From contig CALFBB010000002.1 of the NCBI GenBank assembly GCA_937944885.1, positions 1 to 64,000 on the forward strand: a stretch of 64,000 nt of DNA, read 5' to 3'. Under the pieces are notes generated by a model. That model was not told where the DNA came from and did no database searches. It was given only the letters and a program-made list of their open reading frames with translations. Origin of the DNA: an uncultured cyanobacterium. GTDB lineage: Bacteria; Cyanobacteriota; Cyanobacteriia; Thermostichales; Thermostichaceae. Both the position numbers and the translations under genes were made by a program. This document shows, piece by piece, positions 22,342 through 33,328 of this stretch (positions are counted from its first letter, which is position 1; the number at the start of each line of letters is the position of its first letter).

Positions 22342-24225
22342 ATGGCGAAAACAGAGCAACGTTTTGATTACGTCAAAATTGGGTTAGCCTCCCCCGAGCG
22401 GATCATGCAGTGGGGACAGCGCACGCTACCCAATGGCCAGGTGGTGGGGGAAGTAACCAAACCGGAAACCATCAACTACCGTACCCTCAAGCCGGAAATG
22501 GACGGCCTCTTTTGCGAACGCATCTTTGGGCCGGCCAAAGACTGGGAATGCCACTGCGGTAAGTACAAGCGGGTACGGCACCGCGGCATTGTCTGCGAGC
22601 GCTGTGGGGTGGAGGTGACCGAGTCACGGGTGCGGCGCCACCGCATGGGTTATATCAAGTTGGCGGCTCCGGTTACCCATGTTTGGTACTTGAAAGGGAT
22701 CCCTAGCCACATTGCCACTCTGCTGGATATGCCGCTGCGGGATGTGGAGCAGGTGGTTTATTTTAACGCCTACGTGGTGGTAGACCCGGGCAACGCCCAA
22801 AACCTCTTCTATAAGCAACTGCTGACGGAGGATCAATTCCTCGAGATCGAGGACCAGATGTACGAGGAGGGATCCGAGCTACAACTGCCGGAGCACTGGG
22901 CCATGATCGGGGCGGAGGCGATTGAGCGCCTGCTGATGGATATTGACCTGGAAAAAGAAGCCGAGCAACTGCGGGAGGAAATTGCCACTGCCCGCGGCCA
23001 AAAACGGTCCCGTCTGATCAAGCGGTTGCGGGTGATCGACAACTTCATTGCCACCGGATCCCGACCGGAGTGGATGGTGCTACGGGTGATCCCGGTGATC
23101 CCACCGGATTTGCGCCCGATGGTGCAGTTGGATGGGGGCCGCTTTGCCACCAGTGACCTGAATGATCTCTATCGCCGTGTGATCAACCGCAACAACCGTT
23201 TGGCCCGCTTGCAGGAGATCCTGGCCCCTGAGATTATTGTGCGCAACGAAAAACGCATGCTGCAGGAGGCGGTAGATGCCCTGATCGACAATGGTCGACG
23301 GGGACGCACGGTGGTGGGTGCCAACAACCGCGCTCTCAAATCCCTCTCGGATATTATCGAAGGCAAACAAGGTCGTTTCCGGCAAAACCTGCTAGGCAAA
23401 CGGGTGGACTACTCCGGGCGATCGGTAATCGTGGTCGGCCCTAGTTTGCGCATGAACCAATGCGGCTTGCCCAAGGAGATGGCCATTGAGCTGTTTCAGC
23501 CCTTTGTCATTCATAAGCTGATCAAGCGGGGTATTGTCAACAACATCAAAGCGGCCAAAAAGTTGATCCAAAGCAACGATCCCCAGATCTGGGACGTGCT
23601 AGAGGAAGTGATCGACGGCCACCCTGTGTTGCTCAACCGTGCTCCCACATTGCACCGTCTTGGTATCCAAGCTTTTGAGCCGATTTTGGTAGAAGGTCGA
23701 GCCATCCAGTTGCATCCCTTGGTGTGTCCGGCTTTCAACGCTGACTTTGATGGCGACCAAATGGCGGTTCATGTTCCCCTCTCTCTGGAGGCGCAGGCGG
23801 AGGCTCGCCTCTTGATGTTGGCCACCAATAACATCCTTTCCCCGGCCACGGGTACCCCGATTATCACCCCCAGCCAAGACATGGTTTTGGGATGTTACTA
23901 CCTGACCGCCGAGAATCCGCAACAGCCGCAAACCGGGGAGCGCTATTTCTCCAGCCTAGAGGATGCTCTGGTTGCCTATGACCGCGGTGCCGTGGGGCTG
24001 CACACCAAAATTTGGGTACGTTACAACGGCCCGATGGAGCTAGGCAAAGGAGAAAAAGAGTCGGAGCCAGAAATTACGGAGGAACCGGGCGGCATTCGCG
24101 TTAAAGTCACCAACTACCGCCGTATCCGCGAAGATCAGGAGGGTAACGTTCTCAGCCAGTACATTCGCACCACCCCAGGTCGGATTATCTTCAACAAAAT
24201 TGTGCAGGATGCTTTGTCTGCCTAG
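22342..24225 (+). CDS. rpoC1: RNA polymerase gamma subunit (N-terminal half of beta')
   Basis: Cyanobacteria split beta' into RpoC1 (gamma) and RpoC2. This 627-residue protein contains the N-terminal zinc site ([20 protein letters not shown]), the clamp and the catalytic [12 protein letters not shown] motif that holds the active-site Mg. [16 protein letters not shown] precedes the motif as expected. It is separated from rpoB by 171 bp with no terminator seen, and from rpoC2 by 53 bp. Confidence 0.98.
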   Translation: MAKTEQRFDYVKIGLASPERIMQWGQRTLPNGQVVGEVTKPETINYRTLKPEMDGLFCERIFGPAKDWECHCGKYKRVRHRGIVCERCGVEVTESRVRRHRMGYIKLAAPVTHVWYLKGIPSHIATLLDMPLRDVEQVVYFNAYVVVDPGNAQNLFYKQLLTEDQFLEIEDQMYEEGSELQLPEHWAMIGAEAIERLLMDIDLEKEAEQLREEIATARGQKRSRLIKRLRVIDNFIATGSRPEWMVLRVIPVIPPDLRPMVQLDGGRFATSDLNDLYRRVINRNNRLARLQEILAPEIIVRNEKRMLQEAVDALIDNGRRGRTVVGANNRALKSLSDIIEGKQGRFRQNLLGKRVDYSGRSVIVVGPSLRMNQCGLPKEMAIELFQPFVIHKLIKRGIVNNIKAAKKLIQSNDPQIWDVLEEVIDGHPVLLNRAPTLHRLGIQAFEPILVEGRAIQLHPLVCPAFNADFDGDQMAVHVPLSLEAQAEARLLMLATNNILSPATGTPIITPSQDMVLGCYYLTAENPQQPQTGERYFSSLEDALVAYDRGAVGLHTKIWVRYNGPMELGKGEKESEPEITEEPGGIRVKVTNYRRIREDQEGNVLSQYIRTTPGRIIFNKIVQDALSA

Positions 24226-24278
24226 CCTGCCATCGCAGTTTCAAGTCTTTACCTGCCGTTAGTTACCTCAGAGGAATC

Positions 24279-27200
24279 ATGAGCGTCATGAGCGAAAAAG
24301 GACGATCTGCTGCTGATCAGTCGCGCCACGCTGCCGATGGCAAGACCCCTTCTCCCCCTGTACCCTTTCGCAACTATCAAATTGGCAAAAAAGAGCTGCG
24401 CAACCTCATCGCCTGGTCCTTTGCCCGTTATGGTACTGCCCGCACCGCCCAGATGGCGGATGCTTTGAAGGCAATGGGCTTTAAGTATGCTACGCAGGCA
24501 GCGGTTTCCATTAGTATTGAAGATCTGCGTATTCCACCCAGCAAGCGGCAGTTGTTAGCCCAGGCAGAAGCGGAGATTGAGGCAGCCACAGAGCGCTTTA
24601 CCCGCGGTGAAATTACCGAGGTAGAGCGCTATCAGAAAGTTATCGACACCTGGAATCAAACCAACGACCAGATCAAGGAGGAGTTGCTCAACAACTTTAA
24701 GCAAAACGATCCCCTCAATTCCGTTTACATGATGGCCAACTCTGGGGCACGGGGAAATGTGTCTCAGGTGCGGCAGTTGGTGGGTATGCGTGGCCTGATG
24801 GCCAATCCGCAGGGGGAAATCATCGACCTGCCGATTAAGACCAACTTCCGTGAGGGTCTGACGGTTACGGAGTACATTATCTCCTCCTACGGCGCCCGCA
24901 AGGGCTTGGTGGACACGGCTTTGCGCACTGCTGACTCCGGTTATCTTACCCGCCGTCTGGTGGATGTGTCTCAAGATGTCATTGTGCGGGAAGCTGACTG
25001 CGGCACCGAACAGGGCATCCTGCTGGAATATCTAATGGACGGGGACAAGGTGGTGGTGTCTCTGGAGGAGCGCCTAGTGGGGCGGGTGCTAGCGCGGGAT
25101 GTCTTGCACCCTGAGACTCAAGCAGTGATTGCCCATCGCAATCAAGAGGTGGATCACGATCTGGCCAAGACAATTGTCGAGGCTGGCATTCGACAGGTCA
25201 TGGTGCGTTCTCCCCTCACCTGTGAGGCCAATCGTTCTGTCTGCCGTCTTTGCTATGGCTGGAGCCTGGCCCACTCTCGCTTGGTGGATTTGGGAGAAGC
25301 GGTGGGTATCATTGCTGCCCAATCCATTGGCGAGCCGGGTACCCAATTGACAATGCGCACCTTCCATACTGGAGGGGTGTTTACGGGTGAGGTAGCCCGG
25401 CAAATTCGTGCCCCCTTTGCGGGCATAGTGCGCTTTCCCAAAAACCTGCGTACTCGTCCCTTCCGCACCCGCCACGGGGATGATGCCCTGCAGGTGGAGG
25501 TGAATAACCAAATCACCCTTGAGGGATCCGATGGGCGGCAGGAGCAGTTTGAGCTCACTCAGGGCTCCACTCTGCTGGTGCGGGATGGCACCCAGGTGGA
25601 GGCTGACCAGCTGATTGCAGAGGTATCGCTGGCCAAGGCTACCCGCAAGAGTACGGAAAAAGCTCAAAAAGAAGTGATTGCTGACTTGGCCGGGGAGATT
25701 CGCTTTGCCGATCTACCCATCGAAGAGAAGACCGACCGTCAAGGTAACGTCACCTACACCGCCCAGCGGCAGGGCTTGATTTGGGTATTGTCGGGCCAGG
25801 TGTACAATCTCCCCCCTGGTGCTGAGCCGGTGGTGAAGAACGGGGATACCGTACAGGTGGGGGATGTGATTGCGGAAACCTCCATCAAAACGGAGCACGG
25901 CGGTATTGTGCGACTGCCAGAGCGCAGCGATAGCAGGAGCGGACGGGAAGTGGAGATCATCAACGCTTCTGTGGTTTTGCACGAGGCGCGGGTACGGGTG
26001 GAGTCCCACCAAAGTCGGGAACAGTTTTTGCTCGACACAGCAGGGGGGCAAACCTTCGTTCTCAAGGCAACCCCTGGCACGAAGGTGGGCAACGATGAGG
26101 TGGTAGCAGAGCTCATTGAAAACAATTTTCGCACCCAAACCGGCGGCTTGGTCAAGTTCGCGGGCATTGAGGTGGCACGGCGGGGTAAGGCCAAGCAGGG
26201 CTATGAGGTGATTAAAGGAGGCACCCTGCTGTGGATCCCGGAAGAAACCCATGAGGTGAACAAAGATATCTCGCTGCTGAATGTGGAGGATGGTCAGTTT
26301 GTGGAAGCGGGCACTGAGGTGGTGAAGGATATCTTCTGCCAAAATGCCGGCATCGTCGAGGTGATCCAGAAAAACGACATTCTGCGAGAAATTATCATCA
26401 AGCCAGGGGACCTCCATTTGGTGGAAAACCCCGCCGATCTGGAAGTGAAAAGCGGCACTTTGATCCAGCCGGGGCAACAGGTGCTTAGTAGCCTTGTGCC
26501 AGACCGATTGGTTTATTTGGAACATGTGGAAACCCCGGAAGGGCCAGGGTTACTGCTGCGCCCGGTGCAGGAGTATGAAATTCCGGACCATCCTTCTGTT
26601 CCCAGTCAAGAGTCCACCAGCGAGTCAGGTCGCTCGATTCGCCTGCGGGCAGTACAGCGCATTCCCTTCAAGGATGGTGAGCGTGTGCGCTCGGTTGGGG
26701 GAGTGGAACTGTTGCGCACCCAACTGGTGCTAGAAATCGACACCGATGCTCCGCAACTGAAAGCAGATATTGAGCTGATTCAGGATGAAGCGGATCCCGC
26801 TATTCGTCGCTTGCAGCTGGTGATTCTAGAAACTCTACTGCTGCGCCGTGATGTGGAAGCAGATCTGACCCAGGGCAGTACCCACACCCGCCTGTTGGTG
26901 GGAGAAGGGGACAGCATTGGCAGTGGAGCTGTCATTGCCCGCACGGAAATTCAGGCCAAGAAAGCCGGAGTTGTGCAAGGGATCCGCCAAGGGGCGGAAG
27001 TGGTGCGCCGGGTGTTGGTGGTCACCGAAGAGGATCAGGTGACGGTGCCCTTCACAGGCAGTACTTCTCTAAAGGTAGGGGATCTGGTGCGGGCCAAAGA
27101 TGAGATTGCGCCTGGGATCCTGTCGCCTGAGTCGGGTCAGGTGATGGAGATCAGCGAAGGGCGATTGGTCTTGCGCAGTGCACGGCCCTATCTGGTTTCC

Positions 27201-28193
27201 GGCGGAGCTATTTTACAGGTGGCGGATGGCGACCTAGTACAGCGGGGAGATGCTCTCGCTTTATTGGTGTTCGAGCGAGCCAAAACTGGGGATATCATCC
27301 AAGGTCTGCCGCGGATCGAAGAGCTGTTGGAGGCTCGCAAGCCGAAGGAAATGTGTGTTCTGGCCAAGCGACCCGGTACGGTTCAACTGAGCTGGCGGGG
27401 GGAAGAGCCGGACCTGAAGATTATCGAGAGCGATGGTACGGTTACCGACTATCCGCTCTTGCCTGGGCAAAACCTCATTGTGGTTGATGGACAGCAGATA
27501 GGAGTGGGCGAGCCCCTCACGGATGGCCCTGCCAATCCGCACGACATTCTAGAAAGCTACTACGAGTATTATCGCCAAACCCTTGGGGATGACCAAGCCG
27601 CTCGTTTGGCTCTGCGGGAAGTGCAGCGCTTCTTCGTTAACGAGGTGCAGAATGTGTACCGCTCCCAAGGGGTAGAGATCTCCGACAAACACATCGAGGT
27701 TGTGGTGCGGCAAATGACCTCGAAGGTGCGGGTAGACGACAGTGGTGATAGCATTCTGCTACCGGGTGAACTGGTGGAGCTGCGGGAGATTCAGCAAACC
27801 AATGCTACTTTGGCCATTAGCGGGGGAGCACCGGCCAAGTACACCCCTGTTCTGCTAGGGATCACCAAGGCCAGTTTGAACACCGACAGCTTTATCTCGG
27901 CAGCCAGCTTCCAGGAAACCACCCGCGTCCTGACTGAGGCTGCTATTGAAGGTAAGTCAGACTGGTTGCGCGGTCTTAAGGAGAATGTAATCATCGGGCG
28001 CTTGATTCCAGCCGGCACTGGATTTAGTACCTATGAAGAGAGCACCTCTGAGTCAGAACTCTATGAAGAAGAGGAGGAGCCGCCGGTGGTGCTCCCAGAA
28101 CTGCCCCCTCGTTTGATTCTGGAGGATGACCAGCTCATCGATGACTCTACCCCTGCCTTTGATGAGTCGGAGGAGGATGACGAGGAGGAGTGA
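24279..28193 (+). CDS. rpoC2: RNA polymerase beta' subunit (C-terminal half)
   Basis: RpoC2, 1304 residues, carries the C-terminal half of beta' including the trigger loop, which is interrupted by the long cyanobacterial SI3 insertion. The bridge-helix and trigger-loop region is near the N-terminus ([19 protein letters not shown], then [19 protein letters not shown]). The SI3 region follows as repeated sandwich-barrel hybrid motifs to about residue 1000. The C-terminal part ([36 protein letters not shown]) is complete. It ends in a very acidic tail whose coding region overlaps the start of the glycosylase gene. In-frame ATGs lie at 24279 and 24288. Confidence 0.98.
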   Translation: MSVMSEKGRSAADQSRHAADGKTPSPPVPFRNYQIGKKELRNLIAWSFARYGTARTAQMADALKAMGFKYATQAAVSISIEDLRIPPSKRQLLAQAEAEIEAATERFTRGEITEVERYQKVIDTWNQTNDQIKEELLNNFKQNDPLNSVYMMANSGARGNVSQVRQLVGMRGLMANPQGEIIDLPIKTNFREGLTVTEYIISSYGARKGLVDTALRTADSGYLTRRLVDVSQDVIVREADCGTEQGILLEYLMDGDKVVVSLEERLVGRVLARDVLHPETQAVIAHRNQEVDHDLAKTIVEAGIRQVMVRSPLTCEANRSVCRLCYGWSLAHSRLVDLGEAVGIIAAQSIGEPGTQLTMRTFHTGGVFTGEVARQIRAPFAGIVRFPKNLRTRPFRTRHGDDALQVEVNNQITLEGSDGRQEQFELTQGSTLLVRDGTQVEADQLIAEVSLAKATRKSTEKAQKEVIADLAGEIRFADLPIEEKTDRQGNVTYTAQRQGLIWVLSGQVYNLPPGAEPVVKNGDTVQVGDVIAETSIKTEHGGIVRLPERSDSRSGREVEIINASVVLHEARVRVESHQSREQFLLDTAGGQTFVLKATPGTKVGNDEVVAELIENNFRTQTGGLVKFAGIEVARRGKAKQGYEVIKGGTLLWIPEETHEVNKDISLLNVEDGQFVEAGTEVVKDIFCQNAGIVEVIQKNDILREIIIKPGDLHLVENPADLEVKSGTLIQPGQQVLSSLVPDRLVYLEHVETPEGPGLLLRPVQEYEIPDHPSVPSQESTSESGRSIRLRAVQRIPFKDGERVRSVGGVELLRTQLVLEIDTDAPQLKADIELIQDEADPAIRRLQLVILETLLLRRDVEADLTQGSTHTRLLVGEGDSIGSGAVIARTEIQAKKAGVVQGIRQGAEVVRRVLVVTEEDQVTVPFTGSTSLKVGDLVRAKDEIAPGILSPESGQVMEISEGRLVLRSARPYLVSGGAILQVADGDLVQRGDALALLVFERAKTGDIIQGLPRIEELLEARKPKEMCVLAKRPGTVQLSWRGEEPDLKIIESDGTVTDYPLLPGQNLIVVDGQQIGVGEPLTDGPANPHDILESYYEYYRQTLGDDQAARLALREVQRFFVNEVQNVYRSQGVEISDKHIEVVVRQMTSKVRVDDSGDSILLPGELVELREIQQTNATLAISGGAPAKYTPVLLGITKASLNTDSFISAASFQETTRVLTEAAIEGKSDWLRGLKENVIIGRLIPAGTGFSTYEESTSESELYEEEEEPPVVLPELPPRLILEDDQLIDDSTPAFDESEEDDEEE

Positions 28194-28881
28194 ACCACAG
28201 GTAGCTTGGGCTACCCTGGAGGCAGAAATCATTGCCTGCCGTCACTGTCCCCGTTTGGTTCACTGGCGGGAAGCAGTTGCTTTTGAGAAGGTAGCTCGCT
28301 TTCGGGAGCAGTCCTATTGGGGTAAGCCTGTAGCAGGGTTTGGGGATCCCCAGGCCCGGTTATGGGTGATTGGCCTGGCCCCAGCGGCTCATGGAGGCAA
28401 TCGAACAGGACGAGTATTTACCGGGGATCCAAGCGGCGACTGGTTATTTCGGGCTTTGCACCGAGCTGGCTTTGCCAATCAGCCCATCTCTACCCATCGA
28501 CAGGATGGCCTTCAGCTCACGGATTGCTACATTTCGGCGGTGGTTCGTTGTGTTCCCCCGGCCAATCGCCCCACCGCCACAGAGGCCAAGACTTGTTTGC
28601 CCTACCTGAGGCAGGAGCTGAGTTTGCTCTCTCGGGTACAGGTCATCTTGGCCTTGGGCCACTTTGCCTTCCGGTACACTCTCCTTCTGCTCAACTTGCC
28701 CAAGCCTCGCCCCCATTTCGGCCATAACCAAGTTATCTCTCTTGCCCAGGGGCAGTATTTACTAACCTCCTACCATCCCAGCCAACGCAATACAGCCACC
28801 AAGTTGCTCACCGAAGACATGCTGGATGCCGTCTTTAGCCAGGCTAAGCAGTTACTGAGGAGAGCGCAACCATCACACTAA
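28177..28881 (+). CDS. Family 5 (UdgB-type) uracil-DNA glycosylase
   Basis: The 234-residue protein matches the heat-stable family 5 uracil-DNA glycosylases. The first active-site block is [19 protein letters not shown], with SGDWLF after it, and the later block is [13 protein letters not shown]. Cysteines near the N-terminus (ACRHCPRLV) and at [18 protein letters not shown] fit the [4Fe-4S] site of this superfamily. It would remove uracil and other deaminated bases from DNA. The start is uncertain: ATG at 28177 overlaps rpoC2 by 17 bp and directly follows GGAGGAGG, and ATG at 28162 is the alternative. It is probably translated from the rpo operon message. Its stop overlaps that of tenA by 4 bp. 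Confidence 0.88.
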   Translation: MTRRSEPQVAWATLEAEIIACRHCPRLVHWREAVAFEKVARFREQSYWGKPVAGFGDPQARLWVIGLAPAAHGGNRTGRVFTGDPSGDWLFRALHRAGFANQPISTHRQDGLQLTDCYISAVVRCVPPANRPTATEAKTCLPYLRQELSLLSRVQVILALGHFAFRYTLLLLNLPKPRPHFGHNQVISLAQGQYLLTSYHPSQRNTATKLLTEDMLDAVFSQAKQLLRRAQPSH

Positions 28882-29537
28882 CTGGGCAGCCAAGTCTCTA
28901 AACGATAGGCACTGTCCCAAAATAGCCATTCCAGACGGGAGGCAGTGACAAAGGCTGCTGTCATTCTGTCTTGCAGCATCACAGGGGTCTGCTGGGCAAG
29001 CGATTCAGTGATGTCGATGGCCTGCTGTACCACCTGGGCAAATTCTTCCCCAGCATAGGTATCGATCCACTGTTGATAGGGGTTGTTGGGTTGTGCCGTT
29101 CGGTAAATCTCGGATCCCACCTCTCGATAGATCCAAAAACAAGGCAGTACAGTAGCAATTGCTACCTCGTAAGGATCCAAAGCTGCCGCAGCCAACAGCG
29201 CTCGTGTATAAGCAAAACAAGCAGGGGCATAGGTGGTCTGGGGTTGGATTTCGTAGAGGCGAAAATAACTTTCGTGCAGACTACGTTCGGCCACAATCGC
29301 GCCGATGGCAAAATTCAAAAAACTCACCACCTGCTCTGCCCCCTCAGAGCGAGCGGCAATCAGCCCCAAAGCGCGGGCAAAATCTGTTAGATAGAGAGCA
29401 TCCTGCTGCAAATAAAATTGAAACCGCTCTCGGGATAAGCTTCCGTTAGCCAATTCCTGGTTAAAGGGATGGGCTAAAATCTGCCGATAAATCGGTTGAA
29501 TAGTTTGCCAAAGATGATCAGTAAAGGAATTGGACAT
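28878..29537 (-). CDS. tenA: TenA-family thiaminase II / aminopyrimidine aminohydrolase
   Basis: TenA hydrolyses thiamine breakdown products such as aminomethylpyrimidine so that the pyrimidine can be salvaged. The 219-residue all-helical protein begins with FTDHLWQTIQPIYRQILAHPF and contains the cysteine block TVLPCFWIYREVG, where the active-site Cys sits in this family. The C-terminal helix EWLFWDSAY carries the usual Glu. I found no thiamine-pyrophosphate riboswitch in its 130-bp upstream stretch. It converges on the glycosylase gene with a 4-bp overlap. Confidence 0.9.
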   Translation of the reverse strand: MSNSFTDHLWQTIQPIYRQILAHPFNQELANGSLSRERFQFYLQQDALYLTDFARALGLIAARSEGAEQVVSFLNFAIGAIVAERSLHESYFRLYEIQPQTTYAPACFAYTRALLAAAALDPYEVAIATVLPCFWIYREVGSEIYRTAQPNNPYQQWIDTYAGEEFAQVVQQAIDITESLAQQTPVMLQDRMTAAFVTASRLEWLFWDSAYRLETWLPS

Positions 29538-29667
29538 GGTGAAAAAACTTCCACAAGGTTATGGACTAGCAAGGATCCCTCCTGGAGAAATGAGATTAAC
29601 TTTCTTTTGATCGATAGCAAAACAAATACAACAGAAAACAAAAGAACTTCTAGAGGGATCCTAGTTT

Positions 29668-30693
29668 CTAAGCTTCCGGCATCAGCGGTCGAAATCCATG
29701 CTTACGGGAAAGCTGCCCAATTAAATCCAGTTTTTCTAGGGTAATCAGATTACGACCCCAACTGAAATTGGTATGCAGACCTTCAAATTCCAACAGCATG
29801 GACTCGGCAAAACAAGCAAAAAGCTGACGAGCCGGATTGGCTACATTGAGAAACTGCATGATGTTCCATTCAATATCCAAAGAGTGCTCCACCATGCCGC
29901 CATCGATCACATAAACCCCCTGTCGTTGCAGGGTAGAGGCAATGTTCTTAGGGTAACCGCCGTCGATGATCACACAGGGATCCCGCAACACCTGGGGATC
30001 CAGAACTACACCCTGACTCATACTGGCCACCCAAACAATAAAATCGGCACGCGGTAGGGCTGCTTCCAGTGAAGAGATCTCTCCCTGCTTGAGGTTAGCC
30101 TGCAATTCTTCCAAGCGCTGTCGATCCCGCGCCACCAACAGCAACTTACCCAGCTGGGTATGGGCTGCTAACCATTGACAGATGGCACTGCCAATATCCC
30201 CAGTTGCCCCTATCACTGCCACTGTGGCTGCCGCCAAGTCCATAACATAGCGTTGGGCCGCCAACTGCAACTGCTGACAGATGATGTAAGCAGTGTGGGT
30301 GTTGCCGGTGGTGAAGCGTCGCACTTCTAGGTCGATATTGCGAACCCGCCTCAGGCTATCAAGCCGAAAATTCTCAAAAATGATGCTGCTAAATCCTCCC
30401 AAAGCGGTAATACTCAGTCCACGTCGTTGGGCCAAAGCCATGGCATTGAGGATTTTCCGACAAGCCGCTTTGAACCGTCCGCCGGCCAGCATTTCTGGCA
30501 AGAAGCAGGATTCAACATATTGTCCGTGGATCTTTTGGCCGGTAATGCTGGTAACCGTGATCTCATCGACAACCTGCGGGGGAGCCATGCACCAAAATTC
30601 CAGGTCGCTGTCCGCGTATTCTGGATAGCCCAGCTTGTCTGCCACCCGTTTCGCATGGGCAAGACTGGTCAAGTGCCCGATCAAGCCGAACAT
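29668..30693 (-). CDS. aar: Long-chain acyl-ACP reductase
   Basis: AAR reduces fatty acyl-ACP to fatty aldehyde, the first step of cyanobacterial alkane synthesis. The 341-residue protein begins [18 protein letters not shown], has the NADPH-binding loop [13 protein letters not shown] around the middle, and contains the block GGYPKNIAS. The length matches characterised cyanobacterial AARs (about 340). The aldehyde deformylating oxygenase gene lies 126 bp upstream on the same strand, with a hairpin between them. Confidence 0.95.
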   Translation of the reverse strand: MFGLIGHLTSLAHAKRVADKLGYPEYADSDLEFWCMAPPQVVDEITVTSITGQKIHGQYVESCFLPEMLAGGRFKAACRKILNAMALAQRRGLSITALGGFSSIIFENFRLDSLRRVRNIDLEVRRFTTGNTHTAYIICQQLQLAAQRYVMDLAAATVAVIGATGDIGSAICQWLAAHTQLGKLLLVARDRQRLEELQANLKQGEISSLEAALPRADFIVWVASMSQGVVLDPQVLRDPCVIIDGGYPKNIASTLQRQGVYVIDGGMVEHSLDIEWNIMQFLNVANPARQLFACFAESMLLEFEGLHTNFSWGRNLITLEKLDLIGQLSRKHGFRPLMPEA

Positions 30694-30745
30694 AGAGGTT
30701 TACTCACTTGGATAAATCAACTCTTGGATCTCATCAGAACACAAC

Positions 30746-30769
30746 CATACCCTAAGAGGGTATGTTTTT
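30746..30769 (+). terminator. Perfect hairpin with T-tract in the ado-aar spacer
   Basis: CATACCCT and AGGGTATG form a perfect 8-bp stem with a 3-nt loop, followed on the plus strand by TTTTT. As a terminator it would act on plus-strand transcription, but no plus-strand gene ends here. On the minus strand it lies between ado and aar and has no T-tract, so it may instead be an mRNA-stability or processing hairpin. Confidence 0.5.
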
Positions 30770-30819
30770 GGCCGGAATTTGGGCCGGTTACCCTACTTCT
30801 TTGCCTTACAGGACAACAG

Positions 30820-31551
30820 TCATGCTGCTCGCAACCCTTGAGCCGAGAGACGCATCACTTCGCGGGTGCTAAAGCCGATGTTGGCCAAAGCCTCACCGTA
30901 GGCAATCATAAAGTCTTCTACAATGGCTTCTCGATCCATGTAAATGCTCTCTACATCCTTATCCACTTGTTGGAGCATTTGCCAAACCAAGGGCAAGTTT
31001 TGGGCATTGGCCGCTTCAATTTGGGCCTTAACTTCACTGAAGTGCTCTCCTAGCCAGCGTTCCCCAAAGTTCAGATGGAGATACTCATCCTTGACTACCC
31101 CTTCGGTAATCTTGCGAGCAAACTCATCGGCAACCGGGATGTAGATATTGTAAGCGGCAATAGCAAAGCACTCGATGATCAAAGACTGAATCACAAAGCA
31201 GGTCACCAAATCCCCAACAGCTGCAGCTTTCTGGAAGTTGTTGCGCAATGGAGCAAAGAAGGCGCGGGCAAATTCCATGTCTGGCTCCACCTGCAAGTTT
31301 TTGCCGCAAGACTGGAAGCCTTTCATGTGACGTAACTCCATTTTGGCCAGTTTGCGCAACTCCTCTGCAGCTTCAGGGAGCATCTCTGCTAGCTTCAGGT
31401 AGTTGTCGTTGGCTTCCTGCTCCCCTTCGATAACAATGCCGTTGATGCGTGAGTAGGCCTGCCGGTAGACTGTACTGCTGTAGTCAAGGGCGGTGCGAGC
31501 TTCTCCCGCCAAGGATTGGGGGCTATTAGGCAGGACATTGGCTTGGGCCAT
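30820..31551 (-). CDS. ado: Aldehyde deformylating oxygenase (alkane synthesis)
   Basis: ADO converts fatty aldehydes to alkanes and formate with O2 and reduced ferredoxin at a di-iron centre. The 243-residue helical protein shows the iron ligands in [37 protein letters not shown] and [12 protein letters not shown]. The length is near the typical 231. aar lies downstream on the same strand, so the pair makes the usual C15-C17 alkanes. The start at 31551 follows a purine-rich stretch (AGGAGATGCATCAGT). Confidence 0.96.
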   Translation of the reverse strand: MAQANVLPNSPQSLAGEARTALDYSSTVYRQAYSRINGIVIEGEQEANDNYLKLAEMLPEAAEELRKLAKMELRHMKGFQSCGKNLQVEPDMEFARAFFAPLRNNFQKAAAVGDLVTCFVIQSLIIECFAIAAYNIYIPVADEFARKITEGVVKDEYLHLNFGERWLGEHFSEVKAQIEAANAQNLPLVWQMLQQVDKDVESIYMDREAIVEDFMIAYGEALANIGFSTREVMRLSAQGLRAA

Positions 31552-31702
31552 ACTGATGCATCTCCTCTGGTCTTTTAACGATCATATCGATTCCTTTCTA
31601 TCAGGATAGCCCCAGCCGGAGCAGAATCTGTCGGATTTGTTGGGTGCTGAGGAGTAGCGGTTTGATAGGGTGGGGATCCAAATGCTGTTGTGAGGCTGCT
31701 GC

Positions 31703-32011
31703 ATGTCTGCTCTTGGGGATGGCCTGAACCAGTTGCGTCAGTTACTCCTTCAATTGGAAGATCAATCCATCGATCAACCGATTGGCACTGCAGAAGAGGT
31801 GTTGCAAGCAATCGAGCTGGCAACTGCTTTTGAACTGTTCGAAACAGAAAGCAGCAACCTCTTGATGCAAATTGCTGCCAACCTCTGGGATCGGGTAAGA
31901 CAACAGGATCTCTCAGCGGAGGAATTGCAGGTGGTCTCGGAAAAGCTGCGGGCTATAGGTTATGCCGATGTAGAGATTCAAGAGCTTCTGGATCTGGAAG
32001 GAGAAGAATAA
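31703..32011 (+). CDS. Small helical protein, 102 aa, unknown
   Basis: A 102-residue acidic protein predicted to be all-helical, with Leu-rich amphipathic stretches (LNQLRQLLLQLED, LSAEELQVVSEKLRAIG) and an acidic end (LDLEGEE). There is no signal peptide. I do not recognise the family. It is divergent from ado by about 150 bp and convergent with a pentapeptide gene. Codon use resembles that of the neighbours, which supports a real gene. Confidence 0.6.
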   Translation: MSALGDGLNQLRQLLLQLEDQSIDQPIGTAEEVLQAIELATAFELFETESSNLLMQIAANLWDRVRQQDLSAEELQVVSEKLRAIGYADVEIQELLDLEGEE

Positions 32012-32071
32012 ATGGGGAGACACTTTAGGGATAGGGATCCCCTCAAGCAAACAAGGTTGATGTGTTGTCTA

Positions 32072-32566
32072 CTACTCACAGACCATCCCCAATGCAACTG
32101 GGTCAACCTCTGCTTCCATTTGTGTGGCTGCATCGTAACGAGCCTCGCGCAGGTTGGCCAGCTTGAGCTTGCAGCCAGTTAAGATAGCCCCTTTCAGGTT
32201 GGCCCCGGTGAAGTTGGCCCCCACCAGATCTACCCCACTCAGATCAGCTCCGCTCAGATCCGCAGCGATGAGACTGGCCCCGCGCAAGTTGGCCCCTTGC
32301 AACCGGGATCCGTGGAGGCGGGTTTTTTCTAGGTTGGCCAGCCGCAGGTTGGACCCGGTCAAGTCAGCCTGGCTCAAATCCGCCCCACCCAGGTAAGCAC
32401 GCTCTAAATTGGCAGCAGCGAACTTGGCTTGTTTGAGCACTGACCCCCCGAAGTCGATTCCGGTCAGCTCCGCTCCTGTCAGGTCAACTTCTGCCAGCTG
32501 GCTGTTGCTGAAGTCCCGCTCACCGCTGCCGTAGCGCTGCAACAGTTCTGCTGCTGTTTCCGTCAT
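32072..32566 (-). CDS. Pentapeptide-repeat protein
   Basis: A 164-residue protein beginning MTETAAELLQRYGSGERDFS, followed by about 20 A(D/N)LxX units. The ATG at 32566 is preferred over an upstream start at 32629 because AAGGAA lies about 7 bp before it and because this N-terminus matches the paralogue at 1433 (ELLARYAAGERYF). There is no signal peptide, so it is probably cytoplasmic. Function unknown. Confidence 0.88.
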   Translation of the reverse strand: MTETAAELLQRYGSGERDFSNSQLAEVDLTGAELTGIDFGGSVLKQAKFAAANLERAYLGGADLSQADLTGSNLRLANLEKTRLHGSRLQGANLRGASLIAADLSGADLSGVDLVGANFTGANLKGAILTGCKLKLANLREARYDAATQMEAEVDPVALGMVCE

Positions 32567-32750
32567 AGTGCACTTCCTTGTGCCTGTCAAATCGGATCCT
32601 ACTGCGGAAGCAATTTCTCGCCAAGCCATGGGGGTTGCGAACCCTTTTTGCTCTTGACCATCCCTATTTTGGCTGCACTTCTAAGACCGAGTTTGGCCCC
32701 CTTTTGGCTAAGATATGCGCAAATCCTCTCCTCTTGCCGGGATCCCGATC

Positions 32751-33074
32751 ATGAGCTTACCCCGTGTGCCCCGTTCTCGCCCCCGCCCAAAGCTGCGCTC
32801 GATCCCCCGCCGCAAAACCGAATCTGCCCTCTACGCCGAAATGCAGCAGCTCACCGTAGAAAAACAGCGGCTCAACCAAGAATTGGAAGCCATTCAAGAG
32901 CGCCAAGGACAAATCCATACACGGTTGCAGGAGATCGATCAAGCCATGCAGCAGTTGAGACAAGATGCAGAAACTTTTGCTACCACAGCCGGTGGGGATC
33001 CCGTCTCTCCCTCAAAGCCCAGACAGCACAAATCTCCACTTTCGCAGTTCTCCCCGATGACCATTGACTACTGA
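32751..33074 (+). CDS. Small coiled-coil protein, possibly gas vesicle GvpV-like
   Basis: The product has 107 residues from the ATG at 32751 (119 from the ATG at 32715). A basic N-terminus (PRVPRSRPRPKLRSIPRRK) precedes a 55-residue coiled coil (LYAEMQQLTVEKQRLNQEL and onward) and a loose C-terminal tail. The arrangement 'RRK-x-x-x-A-x-Y-x-E, then EK-x-RL-x-x-EL' reminds me of cyanobacterial proteins annotated as gas vesicle GvpV, but no other gvp gene is in the window. That link is a weak memory-based match. It could equally be an unrelated small coiled-coil protein. Confidence 0.55.
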   Translation: MSLPRVPRSRPRPKLRSIPRRKTESALYAEMQQLTVEKQRLNQELEAIQERQGQIHTRLQEIDQAMQQLRQDAETFATTAGGDPVSPSKPRQHKSPLSQFSPMTIDY

Positions 33075-33217
33075 GTGGTAAGGCAGAAGAAGAAAATGAG
33101 TAGCAAACTTAACGGTTTGATGTTTCCATAAAGGAGAATCCTGAAAACTGAGTCTGTTCACAGTTGCTGCTCACTGGGTGTCAGGTTACCTGTTCTGTTG
33201 TTTGCTTTTCACCGCTT

Positions 33218-33328
33218 ATGATTGCTTTACCCTGGCTTGCTCGTCGGCGCCCTGTTTTGTCTTGGCTAGTGGGGCTATTACCCACATTCTGGTTAGCGGG
33301 ATCCCCTGCGGCCTTGCCTCAATTTTGA
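33218..33328 (+). pseudogene. Possible remnant of an ABC substrate-binding protein signal peptide
   Basis: An ATG at 33218 opens a 36-codon frame that looks like a signal peptide: a basic start (LARRRP), then a hydrophobic core (SWLVGLLPTFWLAGSPAA), ended by TGA at 33326-33328. Directly after it, in another frame, comes the tail of an ABC ATPase. This could be the start of a binding-protein gene fused by deletion to the end of its ATPase gene. The evidence is only composition and context. Confidence 0.3.

Noticed and set aside
25713-26525. 270-codon minus-strand frame inside rpoC2
   Set aside because: It is antisense to the conserved SI3 region of rpoC2 and has no recognisable family.
29538-29667. 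Possible thiamine-pyrophosphate riboswitch before tenA
   Set aside because: I searched for the CUGAGA-type conserved core on the minus strand and found none.
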